This document shows positions 53,562-61,897 of a stretch of 64,000 nt of DNA, in pieces. Each line of letters begins with the position of its first letter. Within the stretch, counting starts at the first letter, position 1. The DNA is from JACCTH01 sp035253825. GTDB taxonomy: Bacteria; Actinomycetota; Acidimicrobiia; Spongiisociales; ZC4RG35. The notes below the pieces were generated by a model. The model was not told where the DNA came from and did no database searches. It saw nothing but the letters and a program-made list of their open reading frames with translations. The translations under genes were made by a program, and so were the position numbers. The DNA lies in contig DATFBM010000026.1 in the NCBI GenBank assembly GCA_035253825.1, forward strand, positions 1 through 64,000. Reading direction: 5' to 3'.

Positions 53562-54693
53562 GGGCCATCAACTCGCGAGCCAGCTTGCCGGCGGAACGAA
53601 AGAACCGCCCGCCGGCCAGCCGATTCCCTGCCCACGCGGCCGCCTTGAGCTGAGGGTCCTCAGGGAAAAACCGGACCGGAGCCATGCCGTTAGCGCGCTG
53701 CAGTTCTTCCCGGAGCTCCTCCCGGCGAAATCGACTTCGCGGAGCGCGGTTCACGACGAGCCTCGGCTCGGCGGATTTGTTTAGCTCTCGGGCCTGAACG
53801 AACCAGGCGGTCAGCCGAGAGACGCTCACCGGGTTTGGAAGCGAAACCATCACCAGCTGATCGGCCGCGCTCACGCCGGCGCGACTGACGCTGAAGCGTC
53901 CACCTTGGCCGAAACCGACATCCCCAATCTGCGAACCCACGTTGCCAACCACAAATCGGTAGCGACTCGACATCTCGTCGAGCACTTCAGCGACTTCATG
54001 AGGCCTGAGCTCCATCCAGTCGCGCTCACTCGACAACCCGGTCAGGACATCGAAGCGACCAGCGGGCTGCAATGCCTTCTCGAGGCGAGCTTGGCCGTGA
54101 GCTACCGCATCGATCGCAGTGCGCAGGTTGGGCAGCATCGGGAGCGAGAGACGCTGAGCGATCGAGGGCGCGACATCGTCCAAGTCGAGCAAGGCGGTGG
54201 AGCCAAAGCGAGCGAGATGCGTGGCCAAGGCGATCGAGATCTCGGTGGCGCCACAACCTCCGGGTGGAGCTCCCACGCAAATGAAGACCCGATTCGGTCG
54301 CTTCTCGGGGACTGAAGAATCGGCGACCGGAGGCTCGGGTGCCAACACCACCAGTGCCCGGAGGGCGACGACGAACTCGTCGGCCGATGCATCTGCTTCG
54401 ATTACCTGATCAACGCCCGACTCCCAGAGCCTCTCCTTGGCGTCGGGCGAGTCGGCAGGGTCGAACACTCCGAGTACCTGACGTCGGCGGCGCTGCACCT
54501 CCGCCACCAGTCTTGGGGTGAGAAATGAACTGACATCATCAATGATGAGAACCTCGTAATCCTCGGCAAGCGCGTCTTCAGGAGTCAGCACTTGGGCTCG
54601 CACTCGGGCACCTCCGTGATCGGCTAGAAACCGATGCAGGCGATCGGGCCAATCCCGGGCCGAGGCTGAGAGCGCAACGGCAATCTCGTTCAT
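53554..54693 (-). CDS. tadZ: TadZ/CpaE-like localisation ATPase with degenerate P-loop
   Basis: The 379-residue product has a receiver-like N-terminal domain (VLTPEDALAEDYEVLIIDDVSSFL cited in part) and a ParA/MinD-like domain: FICVGAPPGGCGATEISIALATHL, TALLDLDDVAPSIA, LVMVSLPNPVSVSRL. The P-loop reads PPGGCGATEIS where ParA proteins have KGGVGKT, so both signature Lys residues are absent. TadZ proteins place the Tad machine at the pole. It overlaps cpaB by ATGA. Confidence 0.9.
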   Translation of the reverse strand: MNEIAVALSASARDWPDRLHRFLADHGGARVRAQVLTPEDALAEDYEVLIIDDVSSFLTPRLVAEVQRRRRQVLGVFDPADSPDAKERLWESGVDQVIEADASADEFVVALRALVVLAPEPPVADSSVPEKRPNRVFICVGAPPGGCGATEISIALATHLARFGSTALLDLDDVAPSIAQRLSLPMLPNLRTAIDAVAHGQARLEKALQPAGRFDVLTGLSSERDWMELRPHEVAEVLDEMSSRYRFVVGNVGSQIGDVGFGQGGRFSVSRAGVSAADQLVMVSLPNPVSVSRLTAWFVQARELNKSAEPRLVVNRAPRSRFRREELREELQRANGMAPVRFFPEDPQLKAAAWAGNRLAGGRFFRSAGKLARELMAHA

Positions 54694-55367
54694 GGTTGGG
54701 TCGCCGCAGGCGAAGAACCTGTTGATCGCGCGATCTCAATCTCCCCCAAGCGGATAGCTGTCGCCACCGCCAGAGCCTCCTCATCGTCCACGGCGACGAC
54801 GACAAAGAAACCAGTTGCCCCTGTTAACGACCCTCGGGTGGTCGAGGGAACCTCGAGGACCTCCGCTCCGGTGAGGATGTACTCGGAGCCGGTTTCGGAT
54901 ACAGATATCAAGTCGATCCGGTCGCCGGCGACGAGGCCACCGCCAACGGCGTGCTCGATCTCGATTGGAATCGATAGGGCGCGCTGGGAGGATGGTGCCG
55001 CCGCTGGTCGAAGGTCGTCAACCGATAGCAAGTGACCGGACTCGATCGTTCGGGTGGCGACCATCCCCACCAAAGCCGATGACTGCCCTCCCGGCAAGAG
55101 GGTTGCAAACAGGGTGTCGTCGACATCAACCTCCGCCACCGCAAGATCGCCGACTTGGATGACACGCCCGGCTTCGATGCGGCCCGTAGCCACGAGGGCC
55201 GGTCGCGTCATCTCCTGACCGCGCAGGACCATCAGATTGGTGGCGAAAGCCAGAATCGCGGCCAGCATCATCAATAGGTGAGATGCTGTGACTCGGGTCA
55301 GCGGGTTGCGGCGCCGGGGTCGCGGCAAGTCAGAAAACGCCGGTTCATTCGCCTGCGCGCTTGTCAC
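54690..55367 (-). CDS. cpaB: CpaB/RcpC-like SAF domain pilus assembly protein
   Basis: The 225-residue product has one transmembrane helix near residues 28-50 (ASHLLMMLAAILAFATNLMVL), then the SAF domain (ALVATGRIEAGRVIQVGDLAVAEVDV cited as IEAGRVIQVGDLAVAEVDV) and the conserved RALSIPIEIEHAVGGGLVAGDRIDLI. In Tad systems CpaB anchors the secretin or spans the envelope; in Gram-positives it may contact the wall. It is the first gene of the operon; GTG start follows GGGAGG. Confidence 0.9.
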   Translation of the reverse strand: MTSAQANEPAFSDLPRPRRRNPLTRVTASHLLMMLAAILAFATNLMVLRGQEMTRPALVATGRIEAGRVIQVGDLAVAEVDVDDTLFATLLPGGQSSALVGMVATRTIESGHLLSVDDLRPAAAPSSQRALSIPIEIEHAVGGGLVAGDRIDLISVSETGSEYILTGAEVLEVPSTTRGSLTGATGFFVVVAVDDEEALAVATAIRLGEIEIARSTGSSPAATQP

Positions 55368-55449
55368 ACAAGCCTCCCACTTCCCCGTTCCCTGCGGCCA
55401 GGTGGCAACCTATCCACAGGTTGTGGGAAATCGAAAGGAGCGCGAAAAG

Positions 55450-55974
55450 TTGACGTGGAACCCCGATGATTTCGAGGATCTTGGCAGTGAGCTACGCCGC
55501 CGGATGGGCGCCGAGATCCGGGACGAAGCAGAAGAGATCGAGCATCTCGCTGATTTGCAGCGGCGCCGCCGAGCCTCGCTCATCGACATCGCTACCGCGG
55601 CGATGCATGGCGGAGACTCAGTCACGATCGACATCGGCGAACGCTCCTGGAAAGGAACTTTGTCGGCGGTGGGCGAGGACTACCTGCGGCTCGCAAACGA
55701 ACAGGTAATCATCGAATGTCCAACCGCAGCGGTGGTGCTGACCGTGGAACGATCTCGAGTGGGGGGCCATTCGGGAAAGCCCGACTCCCCGACATGGCGG
55801 GCGAGACTGGCCGAGATCGCTGCCGACGAGAAGACCGTGCGCATCCTTGTGCGCGGCTCCGAAGATGTCGTCGGTCGAATCGAGGTTGTGGCCACCGACC
55901 ACCTCGAAGTTTCGGGCGAGAACCCGACCTACATATCGCTGGACTTGGTCGTGGCGATCACTTTCGATCCTTAG
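55450..55974 (+). CDS. Hypothetical protein divergent from the Tad operon
   Basis: The 174-residue product starts at a TTG with an AAAGGAG site nine bases upstream. It has an acidic helical N-terminus (DDFEDLGSELRRRMGAEI, EEIEHLADLQRRRRASLID) and a beta-rich rest (DSVTIDIGERSWKGTLSAVGEDYLRLANE, cited as DSVTIDIGERSWKGTLS; RIEVVATDHLEVSGENPTYISLD). The repeated small beta-barrel pattern, G-x-L-x-x-V-x-x-D-Y/H-L, resembles an Sm/LSm-like or PilZ-like fold, but I assign no family. It shares the upstream region with cpaB and ends 17 bases inside the convergent HTH gene. Confidence 0.75.
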   Translation: MTWNPDDFEDLGSELRRRMGAEIRDEAEEIEHLADLQRRRRASLIDIATAAMHGGDSVTIDIGERSWKGTLSAVGEDYLRLANEQVIIECPTAAVVLTVERSRVGGHSGKPDSPTWRARLAEIAADEKTVRILVRGSEDVVGRIEVVATDHLEVSGENPTYISLDLVVAITFDP

Positions 55975-56173
55975 CCGCACGCGCCCCATCGCTTTCCGCC
56001 GCTGCTGGATGTGCGCGCAGGAAGTCGATGATCTCATCTCGCAAAAAGCGAAAGGCCCTTCCGCCGGGCAGCTTGTAAGCCGGCAGCCGGCCCTCCCGCG
56101 CGTAGCGTCTCACCATCTGCACGTTCATGCTCAGCATTTCGGCAACTTGGGCCGCATCGAGGATCGGGGGCAT
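55958..56173 (-). CDS. Excisionase/MerR-like helix-turn-helix protein
   Basis: The 71-residue product is a single HTH_17 domain: ILDAAQVAEMLSMNVQMVRRYAREGRLPAYKLPGGRAFRF, here cited as AAQVAEMLSMNVQMVRRYAR and LPGGRAFRF, followed by RDEIIDFLRAH. Such small DNA-binding proteins regulate neighbouring genes or act as excisionases; no integrase is nearby, so a regulator is more likely. ATG at 56173 starts just before the domain. It is convergent with the preceding gene and divergent from bpa. Confidence 0.85.
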   Translation of the reverse strand: MPPILDAAQVAEMLSMNVQMVRRYAREGRLPAYKLPGGRAFRFLRDEIIDFLRAHPAAAESDGARAAKDRK

Positions 56174-56284
56174 GTCGCCGCCGTCCGCCAACCTGTCCTC
56201 CTCTATGTCAACCGTTCGATCATATGGACGTGGACGGTCGGAGGGAAGAGGGTTGTTATGGCAGTCCCGAGTTAGCCTCGGCGA

Positions 56285-56785
56285 ATGACCGCCAGAGAGA
56301 ATGAACAGTCCGCCCCGGTTGCTCCTGACGCGATCGACCCGGCGCCGGCACCGGCCCAACAGCCCCAGGGTGAGCAGGGTCCCCCCGGGGTGGGCGTGCC
56401 CACCAAGCTGATCCGGATTGCGTCGATGACCCGGGCGATGCTCGACGAGGTACGACAGGCCCCCCTCGACGAACAGGGCCGAAATCGGCTGGCGGCCGTG
56501 CATTCCGCCACCTTGGGTGAGCTGCGGGAGATGCTGACCGCAGATCTGCTCAATGAATTCAACGAGATCATGGTTCCCCTCGATGGACCAACGCCCTCGG
56601 AGGCCGAGTTGCGAATCGCTCAAGCCCAGCTGATCGGATGGCTCGAGGGCTTGTTTCATGGGATCCAGGCCTCGCTGTGGAGCCAGCAGATGGCCGCTCA
56701 AGCCCAACTGCAGGAGATGCAGCGTCGCTCCTCTCTGGGTCGGGGGTCCCCGGAGGAACGGGAAGGCTCTGGGCTCTATCTGTAG
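56285..56785 (+). CDS. bpa: Bacterial proteasome activator
   Basis: Bpa forms ATP-independent rings that feed unfolded proteins to the 20S proteasome of actinobacteria. After a disordered Pro/Glu-rich N-terminus of 38 residues, the helical core shows PTKLIRIASMTRAMLDEVRQ, APLDEQGRNRLAAVHSATLGEL and the strongly conserved ELRIAQAQLIGWLEGLFHGI and QMAAQAQLQEMQ. The C-terminus is GSGLYL; the proteasome-docking motif is usually GQYL, so one residue differs. It predicts that the genome encodes proteasome subunits, not in this window. Confidence 0.93.
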   Translation: MTARENEQSAPVAPDAIDPAPAPAQQPQGEQGPPGVGVPTKLIRIASMTRAMLDEVRQAPLDEQGRNRLAAVHSATLGELREMLTADLLNEFNEIMVPLDGPTPSEAELRIAQAQLIGWLEGLFHGIQASLWSQQMAAQAQLQEMQRRSSLGRGSPEEREGSGLYL

Positions 56786-56845
56786 TGACTCGTTTGGTGC
56801 TGGAGAGGCAGGGGTAAAACCGGGCCACGATCTGAGGAGACAACC

Positions 56846-57361
56846 ATGCAATTTCCCTGGCGACGGCCCGCCCATCCGCTCGGCCCATTGAGTCGAGCCA
56901 ATCCCATCGGACGCATCGGTGCCGGAATTGGTGCCGGGTTTCTGGCCGGCATCGCTGGAACTGCGGCGATGACTCTGTCCTCGATGGCGGAGATGAAGCT
57001 GCGGGATCGCAAGCCATCCACCACTCCCCAGGACGCGGCCGCCAACCTGCTGGGATTGGAGCCCCGAAACTCCGACGAACTCAGCAAGCTCGGCCAGGTG
57101 GTGCACTGGCAATACGGCACCAGCCTGGGAGCCATAAGAGGCTTGATGAGCGCGGCGGCCCTGCGCGAGCCCTTGGCCTCGATCCTATTTTTCGCCGCCG
57201 TCTGGGCCCTTGACCTGGCCGTGGTGCCGGAACTGGCAGACACCAAACCCGCTAAAGAGTGGGGAGCTGACGAGCTTGCGATCGATGCTTTTCATCACGT
57301 TGTGTTCGTCGGAGTAACCGCCCTTGCGCTTCGGGCGCTACTCAAAAAGCGCGGTCGTTGA
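56846..57361 (+). CDS. Membrane protein of unknown function (171 aa)
   Basis: Hydrophobic segments are at about residues 25-45 (IGAGIGAGFLAGIAGTAAMTL), 118-135 (ASILFFAAVWALDLAVV) and 148-165 (HHVVFVGVTALALRAL), suggesting three membrane helices. The middle part is amphipathic and polar. GAGFLAGIAGTAAMT looks like the start of DUF1440-like membrane proteins, but this is weak. The start has a GAGGAG site. The end abuts the whiB stop convergently. Confidence 0.75.
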   Translation: MQFPWRRPAHPLGPLSRANPIGRIGAGIGAGFLAGIAGTAAMTLSSMAEMKLRDRKPSTTPQDAAANLLGLEPRNSDELSKLGQVVHWQYGTSLGAIRGLMSAAALREPLASILFFAAVWALDLAVVPELADTKPAKEWGADELAIDAFHHVVFVGVTALALRALLKKRGR

Positions 57362-57634
57362 TTAGCTGACTTTGCGAGCAACGATGCGCTGACGGCGAAC
57401 CCGACGGCGCTCACGCTCTGACATTCCACCCCAGATGCCGAACTTCTCTCCGTTGGTGATGGCGAAGCTGAGGCATTCCTCCCGAACTTCACAAGCGTTG
57501 CAGATGGCTTTCGCTTTTCGAGTTGACGCTCCCCGTTCTGGAAAGAACAGATCGGCGTCGGCGCCTCGGCAGTTGGCGTAGTCCTGCCAGGACAACTCCC
57601 CGATGGCGAGAGCATCGATCAATGTCGACCTCAT
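57362..57634 (-). CDS. whiB: WhiB-family iron-sulfur transcription factor
   Basis: The 90-residue product carries the four cluster-binding Cys (ANCRGADADLFFPERG; AICNACEVREECLSFAI), the GIWGG turn and the basic MSERERRRVRRQRI tail, all signatures of the actinobacterial WhiB family. Sequence length and the RGADADLFFPE segment are closest to WhiB1/WhiB2-type proteins, but the subgroup is not settled. ATG at 57634 is chosen; a GTG at 57676 is in frame. It is divergent from sdhC with palindromes between. Confidence 0.95.
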   Translation of the reverse strand: MRSTLIDALAIGELSWQDYANCRGADADLFFPERGASTRKAKAICNACEVREECLSFAITNGEKFGIWGGMSERERRRVRRQRIVARKVS

Positions 57635-57690
57635 GAGATCGACTCCGTGCACCCTCCGGGCCAGGTCTCTCCCCACATACTGCGCTCCTC

Positions 57691-57720
57691 ACACGCGTGT
57701 AATTACAACAATGTGATTGT
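57691..57720. promoter_or_regulatory. Three adjacent palindromes between whiB and sdhC
   Basis: ACACGCGTGT (57691-57700), TGTAATTACA (57698-57707) and ACAAT-GTG-ATTGT (57708-57720) stand side by side in the divergent intergenic region, closer to whiB. Each is a perfect inverted repeat, so this is likely a binding region for one or more regulators of whiB or the sdh operon. The factor is not known. Confidence 0.6.
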
Positions 57721-57804
57721 GTCAGTTGGGGCGCGCGTCGTCAAGAGGGTGTGGATAAGTCTTTCGAGCTAGAAGCGAAGTCGTTCCGGCTTTAATGAGG
57801 GTTT

Positions 57805-58542
57805 GTGACCACCACCGACGTCCCCAGCAGACGCAGGTCGTCGTTCTTCCCAGATTTCTATCGGTCGGCGGTCGGAAAGAAATGGGTGATGGCGATCACC
57901 GGGATAATCCTCCTCGCCTATGTGATCGCCCACACCGTCGGCAACCTCAAGATCTACCTGGAGATCGAGGCGTCAGGCGTCTACGAGATCGACGAGTACG
58001 GGCACTTTCTCCGCGATTTTCTCTATCCCATACTCCCACGCCATCTGTTCCTCTGGATCATGCGGGTCGGCCTGCTGATAGCCACCATCTTTCATGTTCA
58101 CGCCGCGGTCGCCCTCACCTACATGAACCGGCGAGCCCGCCCGATCGGCTACGAAGGTCCCCGTCGTTACCTAGTCGCCAACTACGCCAGCCGGACGATG
58201 AGATGGTCCGGCTTCATCGTCCTGGCGTTCGTTCTCTTCCACCTCGCTGACTTCACATGGGGTATTCAGCCGTTCTCCCCCGAGGGTTGGGAGGCGGGGG
58301 CGGTTCACGCCAACTTCCTCCTCACTTTTTCGCGCTTTCCGGTCGTAGCCCTCTACGTGACCGCCAACTTGGCGCTCGGGCTCCACCTTTATCACGGCGC
58401 CTGGTCCATGTTCCAAAGCCTCGGTATCAATCGACCCCGCTTCAATCCCTGGCGCCGATACTTCGCCATCGCAACCGCCTACGCGATCACCCTGGCCAAC
58501 ATCTCGATGCCGATCTCCGTCTACGTCGGCTGGATCACATGA
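57805..58542 (+). CDS. sdhC: Succinate dehydrogenase cytochrome b558 subunit
   Basis: The 245-residue membrane subunit has five hydrophobic helices (from WVMAITGIILLAYVIAHTVG to TAYAITLANISMPISV) and several His in helices (AHTVGN, IFHVHAAV, LFHLADF, LHLYHGAW) that fit the two-haem b558 type. It anchors SdhAB, passing electrons to menaquinone. GTG start; overlaps sdhA by ATGA. No separate sdhD is present, as expected for this type. Confidence 0.94.
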   Translation: MTTTDVPSRRRSSFFPDFYRSAVGKKWVMAITGIILLAYVIAHTVGNLKIYLEIEASGVYEIDEYGHFLRDFLYPILPRHLFLWIMRVGLLIATIFHVHAAVALTYMNRRARPIGYEGPRRYLVANYASRTMRWSGFIVLAFVLFHLADFTWGIQPFSPEGWEAGAVHANFLLTFSRFPVVALYVTANLALGLHLYHGAWSMFQSLGINRPRFNPWRRYFAIATAYAITLANISMPISVYVGWIT

Positions 58543-60455
58543 CGGTTGCGCTCGACAGCAGAGTTCCTCCCGGCCCCATCGCCGAGAAGTGGGATAACCA
58601 CCGCTTTTCGATCAAGCTCGTCAACCCGGCCAACAAGCGACGGTTCAAGATCATTGTCGTCGGCACCGGCCTTGCCGGGGCTTCGGTAGCCGCCAGCCTG
58701 GCCGAGCTCGGATATCAGGTTGAGGTTTTCACCTTCCACGATTCCGCCCGGCGGGCACACTCGATCGCCGCCCAAGGGGGCATCAACGCCGCCAAGAACT
58801 ATCGCAACGACGGCGATTCGGTATACCGGCTTTTCTACGACACCGTCAAAGGCGGCGACTACCGCGCTCGCGAGGCCAACGTGTATCGCCTCGCCCAAGT
58901 CTCGCTCAACATCATCGATCAGGCAGTAGCGCAGGGGGTTCCGTTCGCCCGCGAATACGGTGGCCTTCTCGATAACCGCTCCTTCGGAGGAGCCCAGGTA
59001 TCGCGTACCTTTTACGCTGCCGGTCAAACCGGTCAGCAACTCCTCCTCGGTGCCTATCAGGCGATGATGCGCCAAGTCGGGCTCGGCACCATCTCTTTGG
59101 AGACCCGTAGCGAGATGCTCGATCTGGTGACGAAGGACGGCCGGGCAGTGGGGATCGTCACCCGGGACCTGGTGAGTGGCCACATCTCGCGCCATTCGGC
59201 CCATGCCGTCGTGCTCGCCACCGGCGGTTACTCGAACGTCTTTTTCCTCTCCACCAACGCCATGGCGTGTAACACCTCCGCCATTTGGCGAGCCCACCGC
59301 CGGGGTGCCCTCTTCGCCAATCCTTGCTACACCCAGATCCATCCCACCTGCATCCCCCAGAACGACGAGTTTCAGTCGAAGCTGACCCTGATGTCGGAGT
59401 CGCTCCGCAACGATGGCCGCATCTGGGTACCGAAGGATCGGGACGAACGTCGGCCCCCAACCGAGATTCCTGCCAGCGATCGGGACTACTTCCTCGAGCG
59501 CATTTACCCCGCCTTCGGCAACCTCGTCCCCCGTGACGTCGCCAGCCGGGCGGTGAAGCGGATGGTCGATCAAAAGCAAGGCGTCGGACCCCGCAAGAAC
59601 GGTGTTTATCTCGACTTCTCCTCGGCGATCGAACGCCTCGGGCGCGACAAGATCGAGGAGCGCTACAGCAACCTCTTTGAGATGTACGAGCGCATCACCG
59701 ACGAAAACCCATACCTCTCGCCGATGCGGATCTACCCCGCTCCCCACTACACGATGGGTGGTCTGTGGGTCGACTACAACCTCATGACCACCATTCCCGG
59801 TCTCTACGCCATCGGCGAGGCCAACTTCTCCGATCACGGCGCCAATCGCCTCGGGGCCTCGGCGCTCATGCAGGGTCTCGCCGACGGATACTTCGTCTTG
59901 CCTTACACGATTGGCGACTATCTCTCCGACCAATTGGGAGATCCGCCGCTATCTACAAGCGACTCCGCCTTCGACGATGTTCAAATCGAGGTGACTGAGA
60001 GAGTGCAGGGCTTTCTCTCAAATCGCGGTACCCGGTCGGTCGATCACTATCACCGCGAACTGGGCCGGATCATGTGGGAGTACTGCGGGATGAGTCGCGA
60101 CCAGGTCGGCCTCGAGAAAGCACTGTCGGAGATTCCTGATCTCTACGAGGAATTCCGCGGCGATGCCCGCGTCCTCGGGGGTAACCAGCAGCTCAACCAG
60201 TCGCTCGAGAAGGCCGGACGAGTCGACGACTTCTTCCAACTCGCCGAGCTCATGTGTCGAGACGCCCTCCATCGCGAGGAGTCCTGCGGGGGACACTTCC
60301 GAGAAGAGCACCAGTACCCCGACGGCGAGGCCAAACGTGACGACGAGAACTTCTCCTACGTCGCTGCTTGGCAGTGGACCGGCGTCGAACCGGTCCTCCA
60401 CAAAGAACAGCTTCATTTCGAAGAGGTGCACCCCACCACTAGGTCCTACAAGTGA
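58539..60455 (+). CDS. sdhA: Succinate dehydrogenase/fumarate reductase flavoprotein
   Basis: The 638-residue flavoprotein oxidises succinate. Motifs are the FAD-binding VVGTGLAGASVAASLAE, AHSIAAQGGINAAKNY with the His usually linked to FAD, NPCYTQIHPTCIP, and the substrate His/Arg region PAPHYTMGGLWVDYN, then GEANFSDHGANRLGASALMQ. The length and features fit the b558-type SdhA. The ATG at 58539 makes an ATGA overlap with sdhC. It is part of sdhCAB. Confidence 0.96.
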   Translation: MTVALDSRVPPGPIAEKWDNHRFSIKLVNPANKRRFKIIVVGTGLAGASVAASLAELGYQVEVFTFHDSARRAHSIAAQGGINAAKNYRNDGDSVYRLFYDTVKGGDYRAREANVYRLAQVSLNIIDQAVAQGVPFAREYGGLLDNRSFGGAQVSRTFYAAGQTGQQLLLGAYQAMMRQVGLGTISLETRSEMLDLVTKDGRAVGIVTRDLVSGHISRHSAHAVVLATGGYSNVFFLSTNAMACNTSAIWRAHRRGALFANPCYTQIHPTCIPQNDEFQSKLTLMSESLRNDGRIWVPKDRDERRPPTEIPASDRDYFLERIYPAFGNLVPRDVASRAVKRMVDQKQGVGPRKNGVYLDFSSAIERLGRDKIEERYSNLFEMYERITDENPYLSPMRIYPAPHYTMGGLWVDYNLMTTIPGLYAIGEANFSDHGANRLGASALMQGLADGYFVLPYTIGDYLSDQLGDPPLSTSDSAFDDVQIEVTERVQGFLSNRGTRSVDHYHRELGRIMWEYCGMSRDQVGLEKALSEIPDLYEEFRGDARVLGGNQQLNQSLEKAGRVDDFFQLAELMCRDALHREESCGGHFREEHQYPDGEAKRDDENFSYVAAWQWTGVEPVLHKEQLHFEEVHPTTRSYK

Positions 60456-60465
60456 GGCCGATGGC

Positions 60466-61227
60466 GTGAGGGTGGTTCTTCAGGTATGGCGCCAGCCGGG
60501 ACCGAGTACAGCTGGTGCCTTTCAGACCTACATGGTGGAAGACATCTCCCCGGACATGTCCTTCCTGGAGATGCTCGACGTGCTCAACGAGCGCATGATC
60601 GGCCAGGGCCAGGAGCCGATCGCCTTCGAGCACGACTGTCGCGAGGGCATCTGCGGAAGCTGCGGAGTGATGATCAATGGCGAGGCCCACGGTCCTCAAC
60701 TCGGTACCGCGACCTGCCAGCTGCACATGCGCAAGTTCGCCGACGGCGCCACGATCACCGTCGAGCCCTGGCGAGCAGCGGCCTTCCCCGTCCTCCGCGA
60801 CCTGGTAGTCGATCGCTCGGGATTTGACCGCATCATTGCCGCCGGCGGGTTCATCTCGATTCCGACCGGGGAGGCACCCGAGGCCAATCTCACTCCGGTT
60901 CCCAAAGAGGTAGCAGACGTGTCCCTCGAGGCGGCCGCCTGCATCGGGTGCGGGGCTTGCGTGGCGGCGTGTCCCAACGGCGCCGCCCAACTCTTCACCG
61001 CCGCCAAGGTCGCCCACCTCAACCTCCTCCCCCAGGGATTGCCCGAGCGCTACACCCGGGTCGAGCGGATGGTGAACGTGATGGAGGAGCTGTTTGGCTC
61101 CTGCACCAACCACGGTGAGTGCGAGCGGGCCTGTCCCAAGTCGATCTCGCTCGATTTCATCGCCCTTCTCAACCGGGACTACATCAAGGCCAAGACGGTC
61201 AATCGGCGGCTTCTCGCTCGCATCTGA
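60466..61227 (+). CDS. sdhB: Succinate dehydrogenase iron-sulfur subunit
   Basis: The 253-residue protein carries three Fe-S clusters. The 2Fe-2S ligands are in CREGICGSCGVMIN and ATCQLH; 4Fe-4S and 3Fe-4S ligands are in CIGCGACVAACPNGA and CTNHGECERACPKSI. The GTG at 60466 is the first start after sdhA and lies 11 bases from its stop. It passes electrons from SdhA to SdhC. Confidence 0.95.
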   Translation: MRVVLQVWRQPGPSTAGAFQTYMVEDISPDMSFLEMLDVLNERMIGQGQEPIAFEHDCREGICGSCGVMINGEAHGPQLGTATCQLHMRKFADGATITVEPWRAAAFPVLRDLVVDRSGFDRIIAAGGFISIPTGEAPEANLTPVPKEVADVSLEAAACIGCGACVAACPNGAAQLFTAAKVAHLNLLPQGLPERYTRVERMVNVMEELFGSCTNHGECERACPKSISLDFIALLNRDYIKAKTVNRRLLARI

Positions 61228-61448
61228 TACCGGAGAAGGGCACTAGTCACTCCGCCGATCTTTTGAATATCGCTGGTCGGCTTGGGCGTGCGGACGAGAT
61301 TGTGGCCATGACCACTCAGAGTGGGAATTCGGCCCAACCAAACGTAGAATCGGGGAAAGCCTGTAACACTGTGGACGATCGTCGTACTTTAGATTTTTGG
61401 GTCTGCCGGCCACTGGCAGCCTCCTTGCGATCAAGGAACCTGGATGCC

Positions 61449-61895
61449 ATGGCTCAAAGAAGGCGCACCAGATCTAACCAGCGGGGTGCTGCGCTGATCG
61501 AAACCGCCCTGGTTCTTCCGATGCTCCTCATGCTCACCTTCGGAATTTGGACCTCGGCCAGAGCATGGAACGTTCGCAACACGATGGAGCATGCGGCTCG
61601 CGAGGGCGTCCGCTTCGCGGCTACCGAACTTCCGTGGGACACAGGTTCACCGGGATCGGTCGCTGATGTGGAAGCCGTAATCGACGCCGAGCTGATTACC
61701 TCTGCGATTCCCGTGGCCAATGTCAACACCCTTTGCATCGACAAGGCGACAAACCCCTGCGGATTCAACCCGACGTCTCAGGGCTATCAGCAGGTGGCGG
61801 TCCGAATCGAGTACCCCAACTATCCCCTCAACTTCCTCTTCTTTCAAGCAACCGTCAACCTGACCGTTGAAGCAGTCGGCCGATACGAGGGTTAG
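61449..61895 (+). CDS. TadE-like pilin (second Tad block)
   Basis: The 148-residue product begins MAQRRRTRSNQRGAALIETALVLPML: a basic leader, a Gly-Ala junction and a hydrophobic helix with Glu at +5 (GAALIETAL), the TadE pattern. NTMEHAAREGVRFAATE follows, and the tail has two Cys (NTLCIDKATNPCGFN). It starts a run of TadE/TadG-like genes with no assembly ATPase beside them, so it likely uses the machine encoded at 48.7-55.4 kb. Confidence 0.83.
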   Translation: MAQRRRTRSNQRGAALIETALVLPMLLMLTFGIWTSARAWNVRNTMEHAAREGVRFAATELPWDTGSPGSVADVEAVIDAELITSAIPVANVNTLCIDKATNPCGFNPTSQGYQQVAVRIEYPNYPLNFLFFQATVNLTVEAVGRYEG

Positions 61896-61897
61896 TC

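Noticed and set aside
55958..57112. A long minus-strand frame upstream of the HTH gene.
   Set aside because: It runs antisense through bpa and the membrane protein gene; only the last 72 codons show a domain.
57750..57758. A DnaA box match, TGTGGATAA, with a weaker one near 55412.
   Set aside because: Single isolated boxes are expected by chance, and no dnaA/dnaN genes or AT-rich unwinding region are present, so no origin is called.
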